Source of the DNA: Tipula vernalis
Lineage: Eukaryota; Arthropoda; Insecta; Diptera; Tipulidae
Direction: 5' to 3'
NCBI GenBank assembly: GCA_958295665.1
Contig: OY282560.1
Coordinates: forward strand, 101,471,930-101,535,929
DNA: 64,000 nt
In this document: positions 54,276-64,000 of the stretch, in pieces
Layout: every line of letters begins with the position of its first letter
Position numbering within the stretch: the stretch's first letter is position 1
Position numbers and translations under genes: made by a program
Notes under the pieces: generated by a model
What the model saw: only the letters and a program-made list of their open reading frames with translations
What the model was told of the DNA's origin: nothing
The model's database searches: none

Positions 54276-54632
54276 TACCGTAATATCAAACTTCAAACTG
54301 ACCTTTTTACATTTCAAATTGAACCCTTAATGAATTATATTAATGGCCAATTAGGATGGAGCTTGGCTATTCCTTAACCGATTATGATGAGAATTGAAAT
54401 GTGCGGTGGAAATGGGATTCTAAAGTGATTTTTGGATAAAGTGCTGTAATATGGTCAATAACCATTGCCCATTAACACATTAACCAGAATCCCATTTCCA
54501 ATGCCCAAACCGAATCTCATCATAATTGGTTTAGAAATAAGCAAGCTAGATCGTACTTGGCCATATTCCAATCATTCCAATTTGAAATGTAAAAGGTTCA
54601 ATTTGAGGTTTGAGATATTAGCAGTGACGTTT
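54276..54632. repeat. Inverted pair of 108-bp satellite units inside terminal inverted repeats
   Basis: The outer ends TAATATCAAACTTCAAACTG...ACATTTCAAATTGAAC and CAATTTGAAATGTAAAAGG...TTTGAGATATTA are inverted copies of about 45 bp. Between them lies one satellite unit in minus orientation (54345-54465) and one in plus orientation (54480-54580). The whole is a palindrome of about 350 bp. Confidence 0.75.
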
Positions 54633-54905
54633 CTTAAGCCTTAAACAATATTTTTGTACATTTTGGTTCAAATGGGTCAAGGCGTGTGGGTTTGTTTAAA
54701 TGTCATGCATATATTCTGTACATACATACAAACACTCACTTATATAGATTGCTCAACTGCTCACTAAACACCAATCCAAACCAAACTCCGGCCCAGGAAA
54801 ATTCGTTTGAGTTGTCGGCCCATATAAAATTTCAAAATTTGTATTAATTCAACCGTTAAAGTGATAGGGGTGGAAAGTGATTTGATTAGAGTACAAATTA
54901 ATTTT

Positions 54906-55065
54906 ACCCGGTTCTCCACTTGACCTCACCCTCTTCACTCCATCTCCCACCTATACGGAATGATTTATGTATGTTCTACCAGAATTTTAACGGAATGTGC
55001 TCATCTGGGCACTATGAACTTATACGTGGCTTAGCTAACCTTTCAAGAACTCTAAGACGACCAGT
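54906..55065 (+). other. Possible LINE endonuclease N-terminus fragment
   Basis: The frame reads RNDLCMFYQNFNGMCSSGHY then ELIRGLANLS. It vaguely resembles the opening of LINE ORF2 endonucleases (L-FYQN--G-----). No second motif follows within 200 bp, so this is weak. Confidence 0.2.
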
Positions 55066-57685
55066 TCATCGTTACAACCATGAAGTGAAATTTGCCCACA
55101 ATAATCAGTTCAAAAATTCATTTTTCTTAATAGCCATTCCCATTGTATAAATTTTAATGTTAACGCTTATTATGACAAGTCGATGATCATTTGGGTGTGT
55201 ACGGTTTTTTCAAATAAATGTCCAAAAATATGTACTAAAAAGTATTTATCAAAGGTTTCGGACACCGTCTTATGAAGACAAAAAATGTTTTATTGAACGT
55301 TCTAACAAGAAAATTCATGTTCCCACAATGAAAGAACACAAAAAGCTGATTATCTTTCAACACATGACATTGCACGATTTTATACCCCAAAAATGTTTCG
55401 CTCTTTAATTGCTCAATTCCAAAAGTCGTAGATCACCCAAATCCACACAAAGGCAATAAACTCGAAAATAATTGGCGATAAAATATTTTTTGTTGTTTTA
55501 CGCAAATTATTATCTCTCCTCTGTCTCTATTCCACTCCGGCAAAGTAATTAAATTGTGATTCATGATTTTATAAGCCATCATTACGAACAATGCCATTCG
55601 GAATTTTATTGCGTTTATTGTGTATGTATATAAAAAAAACGTACATTTAGAATTGTCGCTGTCATTCTTGTATATTAATCAGACCACTTGGCATTTTATT
55701 ACATCTGTCGCGCGGTTTATCTTTGCTTTATTTTTAGATATACATATAGACAATAGTATTCTAGTCTATTCGATCTATTTATCTGCAGCACAAAATACAA
55801 CCCAATTCTCATTGTTATCAGTTTACTTGGGTACAAAAGCACGCCACCATACGATATCGTCATGTTTCCTTTCTTGGCGAATACCGCATATCTATACTAT
55901 AATTAAAAACAATAGACCTCGCGTATACGGTGTAAAAATAACTTAAGTTAAGCCGAATCGTATATGTAGACTAAATGTCTGTATATGTACATTACTTGTG
56001 TTAATCAAAAATAACAAAATAAAAAGAAAAGAATTTCATAAGCGGACTATAAAATAGTAGGAACATTCCATTGTTTGATTACACCAAGCATTTGTTTTTG
56101 TATTAATTGTTTTTTTTTTTTAATTATTATCAATATCTCTTATCAGGCCATATGTTATATTATCTTAGAATTATTGCGAGTTTCTTACAAAGACAACTAT
56201 TATAGAGCGCACAATTGGAATTTCAATTTATGTGTAATAGGTGGTGTGTGTGCGCCACCCAAGAATTCACATTTCGCCTAAATTGTGAGTACGAAATCCT
56301 TTTGCGCGCATTGGATATCTAATTATGAACGTGATTAATTGATATGTCAAGAATTTCACGAGAATATATTAAGACATTTTAATGTCTGTTTCTTATAAAT
56401 GTATACATATACATTAAAACGATAAAAACTATACTTCCGACCCGTCCGACCAACAAATTATGTGGTTCTTGGAAACAAAGAAAAAAAATTTGTATCCAAA
56501 TCAAGGTAATAGAGATCCCATTATCTTTTCATCTTCATCTCATTTTCGGTATGTTTTTCTTGGCTGTTTTCTTAATTTTATTTATTTATGTAGTCTTCTT
56601 CCTCGCGAGAAACCACATCATGATTAAGATGATCATAATATGTTGTATATAGTTAAGTTCCGAAGACAATGATGATCATGGATGATGATGATGATGATGA
56701 TGAACATGTAATAAAATTTAAAATTATAAAAAGAACTACTAAAGACTTCTTGATTGTTAACGAAACAAATAAATAAATAAACGAACAAACAAACAAACAA
56801 ACTACCAAACAATAAGAATAAGACCATACTCATCTTCATCATCCGCATAATAACAATAATAATGCGAACCAAATTGACTTGATGATGAGTTAAAATTCTT
56901 GGGTGGCCGCACTAAATCGTTTTTGGTTTGTTTTTTTTTTTTTGAGTCCAAAATGATTTATAGTTACGATTAAATAAGACGAGACCGACACGAGATGAAG
57001 AGGGATCCCGAAATGGATGATAAAATATGAATTTTTTTATGGTCGATTGCGCTATGTGCTGTTGTTGCACAATATACAATATTATGTTGCACATGGTTGT
57101 TGTTGTTGTTGTTGTTAAAAAAGCACTTCAGTTCAATTGAGATGTAATGTTAGAGATAATTGAGATTATGACATACAAACAAATTTTTTTTTTTCTGTTT
57201 TTGATTTTTGTTTTAATTACACCGACATGAAAATTATTATTTCAATAAAGATTCAGATTTCATTTTCTAGTTTTTCCACCCACTCTAGAATTGATCCGGT
57301 GGTGGTCTTATTGTCAATAAATTTTTTTTGTTTTTTTTTTTTTTGTTTGATTGTCTAATGTCTTTAAAATATGGCGCAATCCATTTGGTTATGACTTTAT
57401 GAGTAATATTTTAAGATTTGATTGATCGTCGGGTGGGAAAATTATAATTAATGTATTTTTGTGTAAAGAATCGAATCTCTACCATTATTCTTAATGTATT
57501 TATGAATATCTAAGCAAAAGCACTTAAATAGACACCATATCTAAAACAATCTGATCTGAGTTTTCCTTCTGTTCCGAGTAATTTCAGGAATAAATCTTTG
57601 AAATTTGATCTTGGTTACTTTACAATTTGAATATTCTGTCGAAATCCCGATTATATTATCCGTTAGTTTCTTTTATACAATAAAA
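55066..57685. other. AT-rich region with microsatellites, one doubtful exon
   Basis: It contains GATGAT repeats (about 56675-56703), CAAA/TAAA runs (56765-56810) and a TTG run (57096-57115). The stretch differs from the rest in lacking recognisable transposons. After an acceptor-like TCTCTTATCAG near 56146, one plus frame is open to a TAA at about 56281 (ELLRVSYKDNYYRAHNWNFN) and could be a last exon of an unrecognised gene. No partner exon was identified. Confidence 0.3.
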
Positions 57686-58620
57686 CTAGGGGACCCCTGT
57701 GCATTTGCATAAAATATTTTTTCAATCAAATTTTCTTACTGTAACATCATTTTCTATTCCCTGACGTGGTGTTTCGAAAACTTGAATTTTTAAAGAATTC
57801 TAGAAAATGCGGTATAAAGTTGACCATGTGTAAAACATGGTTCAGGAAGATACAATCCAACTCTTTCGAACGTTTGACCTTGCGATTTATTTATTGTGAT
57901 TGCTTAAGAGAGACGAACTGGAAACTGATGTCGAACGAAGTTGAAAGGCAAAGATGGATCATTAGCTGTGTTTAATGTAATTCTAGGAATGAAATGTATT
58001 GTCCCTGAATGCGATCCAGTAATTATTTCTCCTTTTAAGCAGTTGGTACTTAAATCAAGAACCACTAACCGTGTTCCATTGCATAATCCGTTTTTTATTG
58101 CAAGATTCGCAGCAACATAACTATACAACCCTTTTTTAATTTAAGGCAATATGGCGGTAATCCTGATTGATTTATTGAGTTAAGATATTCCACTGGAAAA
58201 TTAACTTGCATGTTTTCATCGTAAGAGCTGTCATCGCCCTTAACTGAATCGATTGAATAATAACATATTTCATTTGAAATAAGTTATTGAAGAACATTAT
58301 CATTTATTAATCGAACATGCTCATTTTTCGGACACAAAATTGCACGTTTTGATATACATGCAAAATCATTTGTAGTAAATGATGAACCAAAAATATCTGT
58401 AATAAGATCATCGGAAATATAACCTGAAGGTATTGGAATAGAGTATTGTGATTTTTTAGTGTGTGAAATATCAAAATTCTTCCCATCACCAACGTTCAAA
58501 AGCCAACTGCTAGAATGTGGATCACTTATTGCTCTCATGTTTGTACTTAAGCTTAATACTTTTAAGTTGATGCCACAAACGGGACTTTTTAACAGTTGCA
58601 TTTATAATTGACGCACGATT
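57686..58620 (-). pseudogene. Helitron helicase C-terminal domain and 3' end
   Basis: Reading down the minus strand: LRKSPVCGINLKVL-type text (58601 on), IPSGYISDDLITDIFGSSF and CISKRAILCPKNEHV with NDNVLQ. Then come GLCNGTRLVVLDLSTNCLKG, FPVRLS, a stop, and [47 protein letters not shown] and HGQLYVA-SR are motifs of the Helitron Pif1-like helicase. At the end, ACAGGGGTCCCCTAG gives a short palindrome and a CTAG terminus (57686-57689) followed by T, as expected for Helitrons inserted between A and T. Several frame breaks are present. Confidence 0.8.
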
Positions 58621-58627
58621 TCCTCTT

Positions 58628-59660
58628 CTAACAACAGGTAACACTTGCCGAAAATCTCCTCCTAAGACCCATTCCACCAAACGGTAAATCATTTTTCATT
58701 AAATCGCGAAATATTAAGTCCACAATTTCAAGTGCTATGCCTGAAGCCATTGGAGCTTCATCCCATATTACGCAATCAACATATACTAAAAAGTCACGTT
58801 TTTTGGGAGTAAGTTGTGAAAATTTCACGGCATCCATATTGAGAGGCAATGAAAACGCACAGTGACATGTCATTCTTTTGGGTAAAAGAGTTGCTGCTAT
58901 TCCTGTCCATGCAACACATAATACATTTTTATTTTCTGGTCCAGTTCAGGTCCATCTAAATAAAAACACTTTTGAGAAATTCGATTATGTAAGGATGAAA
59001 ATATCATTAATGCTGCGACATTCTGATCATTGTTGAGTAATACCCACAGATTAGGTTCAGTTGGTGTTATAATAGGAGCAAAATTTATGTTTTGATTTAA
59101 GATTTCTGTTGCATTAGGAAGTGGTAAAAGTAAGAATAAATCAAATCCTGCTTGCTCACACTGCTCTTTTAATTGAAATACGCAATGAGCCAAAGCTTTA
59201 TTTTCAGTCATATCTTGATTAATAAAGTCTTCCAGAAGATTGTTCTTAAAATCATTAAAAAGTTGAATAGGAGCTGATGGATTGCAATAACACGCTCGCA
59301 ACGATTTTGGCAACATATGAGTGTTAGCTTCTGATAAGTAATTATGCCACTCAACGCTATCATTAATTAGGCCTCGTGCCTTAGCTGCTTCTTTAAACGT
59401 TGGGAATACACAATTATTAAAAGTTCTGAAAGTATCGAAAGATGTAGCCTCAGAGCCCTTCAGTTTAAGAAGTAGTAGCTGTAAATGATACAACTCAACA
59501 TTTTTTGGAGAAACTGAAATGATTCTACCGATAGCTTTCTCCCCAAAGTGTGAATTTGGAGAGCGTTTTTGCCATTTATTGTTCTTATATACATAATGCA
59601 TCGGAATAGCCTGTTACAATATGTTATGAGCGAAAAGGTTTGTAGAATTTAATTCAAAAA
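58628..59660 (-). pseudogene. Helitron helicase, N-terminal half
   Basis: From 59601 down: YVYKNNKWQKRS, GRIISVSPKNVELYHLQLLL, FPTFKEAAKARGLINDSVEW with HNYLSEA, then a linker to LNNDQNVAAL. After a gap, 58873 on reads CHCAFSLPLNMDAV, VDCVIWDEAPMA (Walker B) and GIALEIVDLIFRDLMKNDLP-type text. The Walker A GxGGTGKT block is not intact: it should lie at about 58880-58930, where the frame breaks. The 234-codon stretch 59601-58897 is undamaged. Confidence 0.85.
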
Positions 59661-60860
59661 ATGCGGTTAAAGTTGTGACCCTAACAGACTCTCTTCTTAA
59701 AGCATTTTCAATATTATCTCCGGTGAAAAATATTGATTGACCATCTTGTAAATGAACAGATAGTATAACAACATTATGTGATTGGCCATGAATTGGAAGC
59801 TCCTGGATATGCCAAGCAGCTTCCTGCGAACTAATATATCGATAATTCAGGTATTTATTTATTTCATCATAATCTATAACATTGCTTGTATTGTTAACAG
59901 AATCAACCGCAACTCCAACTCTTGCGCAGTCTTGACCCTTTGTTATTATTTGTGTATATACTTTATTGCTTTGACTGTTGAGCCAAGTTCAACGTTTATA
60001 TGAGCATTATATTTAAGACTCAGGAAAGGATTATAAGGAACAACAAACCGGTTATCAATTACATTGTTCGATCGTGATCTGGGTTGATTTTCTTATTAGT
60101 AGGAGGACGTCGCCTATACTTTGGATAATTATCTATGGAAATGTCAGTCTCACTGCAGTAACTTTTTGGGAATTGTTTTGAACATTTTTCATCCACCATG
60201 CAAACACAATTTCTGTTCAATTCTCCACATGGACCATGAATATTTTGTTTTATAATTATTTCATAAAGTCGTGGTTGTTTATTCTGATTTGGAATTTCAG
60301 CGCAAATTACGCTGTCAATGTCATCGGATGTTCTAAATTTATCCTCATTTTTAAGCGTGAATAGACAATGTGCATGTGGTAGTTTTTGATGTTCAATTGT
60401 ATAAACGTACGAGACAACAGTTCCAAATATCTGTTTTTAACAATATCATCTAAAAATACTTTTAGCTTTAAATTAAAAACTCGTGTAACTATATCCGGGC
60501 GGTCTGGAGGATTTTGAAAAGTTTTAAGTTTTCTTTAATTTCTGTCCACGATGGATTACACGTGAATATAATAAATAAATCAGGACGACCAAATTTGCGA
60601 ACCATTACCATATTATCTTGATATAATTTTGCCATAAACCGTGGCCCGCCAGTAAATGAAAAGGGCAGTATATACAAATTACCTATACTAACATTTCTGT
60701 TTTGGGCTAAGTTATTGACATAATCTAAAAGACCTTGATAAGATTCCACACGAAGAGATCGCTGATTAGCTTCAACTTTAGCGAAGCAATAAACTAAGTA
60801 TTGCTGAAATAGTTTCCCACCATAATGCAAAGGATTAAAAACGTTGAAACGGACTGCAAT
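59661..60860 (-). pseudogene. Helitron Rep (HUH) nuclease domain
   Basis: The 60830-60489 frame has YGGKLFQQYLVYCFAKVEAN, LPFSFTGGPRFMAKLYQDNM with GRPDLFIIFTCNPSW. Downstream, in another frame, IEHQKLPHAHCLFTL (about 60365-60410) holds the HUH metal-binding pair (HAH). Next are CSKQFPKSYC and, further along, EINKYLNYRYISSQEAAWHI (about 59815-59880), which carries the Rep tyrosines. Rep would nick the element for rolling-circle transposition. At least three frame breaks are present. Confidence 0.85.
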
Positions 60861-61640
60861 TTAATGGGAATAATTTTGTTTCGGATTGTATGTAGTGGCA
60901 TTTTCCGAAGAATGATTCATATTAGTTGTCCAGCCATATTGTCCATTAGGAAAAAAAAGTGGAAATATCATTGGATCAAGGTGTTTGGATAATGGATTAA
61001 TTCTTTTCATGGTTCTAGAGTCAGCTGGATGTACAGCAAAGTCGAGTGTAGCTGGTATATTACCATCGCGACCTGAAACAAAATTCAATGCAGCATCATC
61101 AGAATTCGTCGGAGAATTGTAAACACATTGATCATCGTGTAAATTTCGAGAAAAAATTAGTGATACGTTATTTATAGGACGACCATTTAGTGTAGCATCC
61201 TCAACTTCATTTTGATAAACATCTCTAAGTTTCTTGTAAGACATTGCATAAGAAGAATTTTAAAGAACGGTAGAAATGATTGTCATTATTTCACGATTGC
61301 AAGATGCATTAGCTGGATTATTCATACGAATATTAACAGTAGTATCCAAGTCATAGATAAATTACTCTGCGTATGCAATTTCTGTACAGCGATCATAGTA
61401 GTTTGCTGAATTTAAGGAGAGGTCAATAGGAATATTTTCAACTGATCGTTGACACACTTCACCTGATATTTTAAAACAATAAACGCTTCCTGGCATGTCA
61501 TGTATTTTAGCACCCATAGAAGAAAATACATTCGCATTATTGAATTTATGAATAAATTGTCGAAAATTCTTAATTTTATTATCTGTTCTAACAAATAAAT
61601 TTTTTAATTCAACGTGAAAATTTTCGTCTCCTCTTTGTAA
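60861..61640 (-). pseudogene. Helitron protein N-terminal region
   Basis: Frames 61594-61412 and 61244-60861 give NKIKNFRQFIHKFNNA, GAKIHDMPGSVYCFK, SYKKLRDVYQNEVEDATLNG, SGRDGNIPATLDFAVHPADS with RTMKRINPLSKHLDPMIFPL and FFPNG. RDG and LDPM-FPLLFP are standard in the Helitron-like N domain that precedes Rep. The 5' TC terminus was not located. The sequence becomes unrecognisable above about 61640. Confidence 0.8.
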
Positions 61641-61779
61641 GTGTAATAATTTCGCATTATGATAGTCTAAAAAACAAAACTTTTATTGACGATTGTAAAA
61701 GTAGAGAAAGCGCCTCTCGAGGAAAAAAGTTAAAATGAGGCAACTGACAAAATGACATTTCTCATAAATGCGGCGAACG

Positions 61780-61910
61780 AAAATTTTGCAATCCGGTAAT
61801 TAAAAATTGTTTTTATAATCCAAAATTGGAATTATTTACAATTATTAGCAGTCTGGTAAGTAAAAGTTGTGTTAGTTTAAAATTGAAATTGTTTACAACA
61901 ATTTCGAACG
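61780..61910 (+). repeat. Two diverged 60-bp tandem units
   Basis: CAATCCGGTAATTAAAAATTG...TTATTTACAATTATT and CAGTCTGGTAAGTAAAAGTTG...TTGTTTACAACAATT are adjacent and about 75 percent alike by eye. Confidence 0.5.
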
Positions 61911-61979
61911 TCAAATTATCAGCTAGCTGAGTTTTAAAATTTTCCATTAGGTGGAATCTGTGTTACTCAAATCATCAAT

Positions 61980-62847
61980 AAGGGAATTAGAAACAAGGAA
62001 AAAACCAAACTTTTCATAGTAAAACACACAAAACATACGGGAAATAACTTTTTTTCCCAAGACAAATTTTTAAATGAAAACGTTACAAATTCTTAATTAT
62101 GATTTCTGAAATACTTTCATAAATGGTTGAATTTCAACATATATGAATGTCATTTAAGTAAATCATTTTCATTTTCTTGTAATAATTGATTTATTTAAAC
62201 CAAAATATTAAAAAAAAAATCATAACAACAGCATTCTGGTCAAATTGAAATAAAAGCTTACTACAATTCGTTTGGTCATTAAGTCAATATGTGTTACATA
62301 GATGGCAGTGATGGCCGTTAAAATTTGGGAAAATCGTACCAAAAATTACCACCTGGCGAAATATTAAGTTCAAAAATTATAGGAAAAGCAAAGCTAATTT
62401 AGAAAATATTAAGAACGTGTAATAATTTTGTGATTAAATCATTTTTTTTTCGTATTTTTCTGTAACTATTTTAGACATCTTACGTACACTAGTAAAACTA
62501 AAGATAAATTTAGCAAATATTATTTTAATTCGTCAGAACCAACTTTGATATATTTTTCAAAATGAAAGTTCGAAAAAAATATTTTAGAAATAATTTAATT
62601 TTAATATTTGTGCAATTAATATTTACTTAATATCAATATGGCCTTCTTGTATATTGTTCTTAAAGATATGTAGAAAACTTTTATATAAATATTTTATAAT
62701 ATTTTTGCTTTTTTCATTGAAAAACTTGAAGCTAAAAAACACCCTTTTTACTATGGAATCCTATGGAAATCAGTGGAAAGTTATACCACTAAAAAAGCTT
62801 CTAAAAAATACATCATTATGATTATGGCTCTATACTCTAGAAGGCTC
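61980..62847. mobile_element. Left-truncated second copy of the 49.1-50.0 kb element
   Basis: It matches 49161-50022 almost end to end in the same orientation, starting AAGGGAATTAGAAACAAGG and ending CTCTAGAAGGCTC, with scattered substitutions and short indels. The left terminal repeat is missing. Confidence 0.9.
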
Positions 62848-63380
62848 AACTCTAGAAGATGACAACACCGCAGTAAGCTACGACAATTTATTTTTCGCAC
62901 TGTATCGCCAAATGTGATATATGTACCAATTGGTATTACCACAAAATGACAACACTGCAAAATGAATTTTAAGGGGAAAGTAATGAATCAATTTGACTTT
63001 CCTACGTAACCTCAAATATAATTATATGAACTTATTATATGAAGTTTAATTAAAATATTTTATATTTAATACATTCGTTTCAGTAGATTTTGTTTTTATT
63101 ATTAGCTTTTATCACCAAAGCATATGAATACAAGTTCAATATATTTTGTTTATATTTTTTATTAAAATGCAAATAATGGTCGGTGTTTAAACATCAAATT
63201 CTAAAAACCAAATATCAAACCAAAGGGTTTTCGAGTTATGTTAAGTTAAAAATATATTGTAATTATTATTTTGTTAACCAACAATTTTGTTTTGCACTTC
63301 GTATCTAGGGTTACCATCCGTCCTCTTTCATGCCCTCTATGTTACGGTTGCACTTTTGTCCTATTTTCTATTTTACTTAA
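62848..63380. other. AT-rich sequence, no gene
   Basis: The last part (about 63305-63375) has T/C-rich words such as GTTACCATCCGTCC and could be the flank or terminal part of the hAT relic that follows. Nothing definite was seen. Confidence 0.35.
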
Positions 63381-63389
63381 AAAATTATT

Positions 63390-63887
63390 TTGTCCCCTTT
63401 TATGCACCGTCCGTATTTAAAATCGTATTTCCTATCAATTGATAAAGCACCTGTAGTATTAAAAATGTTCTTTGAGAACCCATTAAGTGAGGCTTACTTG
63501 TTTTTCCTCCATTCCCTAACACATATCTTTCATCGAAAAATTGAGCAGATGGAGAAAGAACAAAACTCTTTATTAGAAATCATGCGTATTTTAAAAATCG
63601 TTGGAGACGAACTTAAACAAAGGATTTCGAATAAATTTCTATCGATGGCAGTGTTAAGAATTTTAAGAATTAATGGTGAAATGAGCAACGAATGTATTGT
63701 ATTCAAGTCTAGGGCTTTAAAGATTTATGAAGATTGCCTCTGTTATCTTCAACAATGGACGAACAATTTTGAACCGTTTATGATTTTTGAGTGGATGAAT
63801 CTTTGCGAAAACCCGACTTGGGAGCAAATAACCAATTCTCTTCAATTTTTATTCCGAATTGGCATAGAAATTGTAATACTCTATTGA
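63390..63887 (+). pseudogene. hAT-family transposase fragment
   Basis: A 165-codon open stretch reads MHRPYLKSYFLSIDKAPVVL, KMFFENPLSEAYLFFLHSLT, LLEIMRILKIVGDELKQRIS and FEWMNLCENPTWEQI. This pattern (a helical region after the first catalytic block, KAP--L--FF-NPLSEAYLWF-HS) is typical of the large helical insertion in hAT/ZBED-like transposases. Sequence beyond the stop continues in another frame (ANILNFYDTVATNDEFT), so a frame break lies at about 63880. The N-terminal BED finger and first Asp should lie upstream but were not seen. The C-terminus runs out of the window. Confidence 0.6.
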
Positions 63888-64000
63888 TTTCGCAATTCGC
63901 GAATATATTAAATTTTTATGACACGGTGGCTACTAATGATGAATTCACAATGCTTTATTGACTCATGACAAATGGAAATTGTTTTTTACAAGAATTCAAA
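63888..64000 (+). other. Continuation of the hAT relic to the window edge
   Basis: A short frame-shifted peptide (ANILNFYDTVATNDEFT) continues the preceding fragment. The rest cannot be judged. Confidence 0.3.

Noticed and set aside
55620..55946. 108-codon open frame
   Set aside because: No family resemblance, AT-biased residue content, and no splice or start context.

Overview
This 64 kb window is AT-rich eukaryotic DNA, almost certainly from an insect and most likely a dipteran. The host evidence is a multi-exon odorant-receptor gene (insect 7tm_6 family) with introns of 57-76 bp. The transposon mix also fits: P-like, piggyBac, mariner, hAT, Helitron, BEL/Pao, Ty3/gypsy, and LINEs with TAAA tails. 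Nothing looks prokaryotic. I saw no rRNA, tRNA or CRISPR. The species cannot be fixed from sequence alone.

Only two loci look like host genes. One is the odorant receptor at about 19.3-20.8 kb: five exons with clean splice sites, but a TTG where the start ATG should be. The other is an intronless BTB-domain gene at 3.8-4.8 kb with one frameshift. Most of the rest is transposon-derived.

Layout, left to right. A P-like transposase with one retained intron runs off the left edge (1-2.0 kb). The BTB gene and a 108-bp tandem repeat follow (3.8-5.3 kb), then an internally deleted piggyBac relic (5.7-6.0 kb). A rearranged BEL/Pao relic with a MITE in its integrase lies on the minus strand (6.4-9.1 kb). 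A Ty3/gypsy relic with an LTR follows (9.3-11.6 kb), then satellite and TTGAG-rich repeats. A longer BEL/Pao element occupies the minus strand at 13.6-18.1 kb, followed by the odorant receptor.

The most striking structure is at 21.74-27.52 kb. Two long inverted arms (about 0.6 and 1.0 kb) are flanked by a perfect 9-bp direct repeat, and an almost complete ORF1+ORF2 LINE sits in the loop. This looks like a foldback or Mutator-type DNA transposon carrying a retrotransposon.

Next come a gypsy relic with a 3' LTR (27.7-31.5 kb), an OTU-protease plus endonuclease ORF with a plausible spliceosomal intron (31.7-33.06 kb), and an AT-rich stretch with a MITE. A GC-richer LINE 3' end with an intact RNase H follows (36.6-37.55 kb). 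A second gypsy relic on the minus strand carries a 300-bp MITE with exact 60-bp terminal repeats (37.6-41.8 kb).

From 42 to 50 kb there are hairpins, a mariner with exact ends but no first catalytic Asp, an IS630-type relic, and three non-autonomous inverted-repeat elements. A nearly intact LINE split by one stop codon spans 50.1-53.16 kb. Simple repeats and an inverted satellite pair follow (53.5-54.6 kb). A Helitron relic with its HUH motif and a CTAG 3' end lies on the minus strand (57.7-61.6 kb). A second copy of the 49-50 kb element and a partial hAT transposase close the window.

The genes do not form a pathway. The window is a transposon graveyard with repeated nesting around one chemosensory gene.
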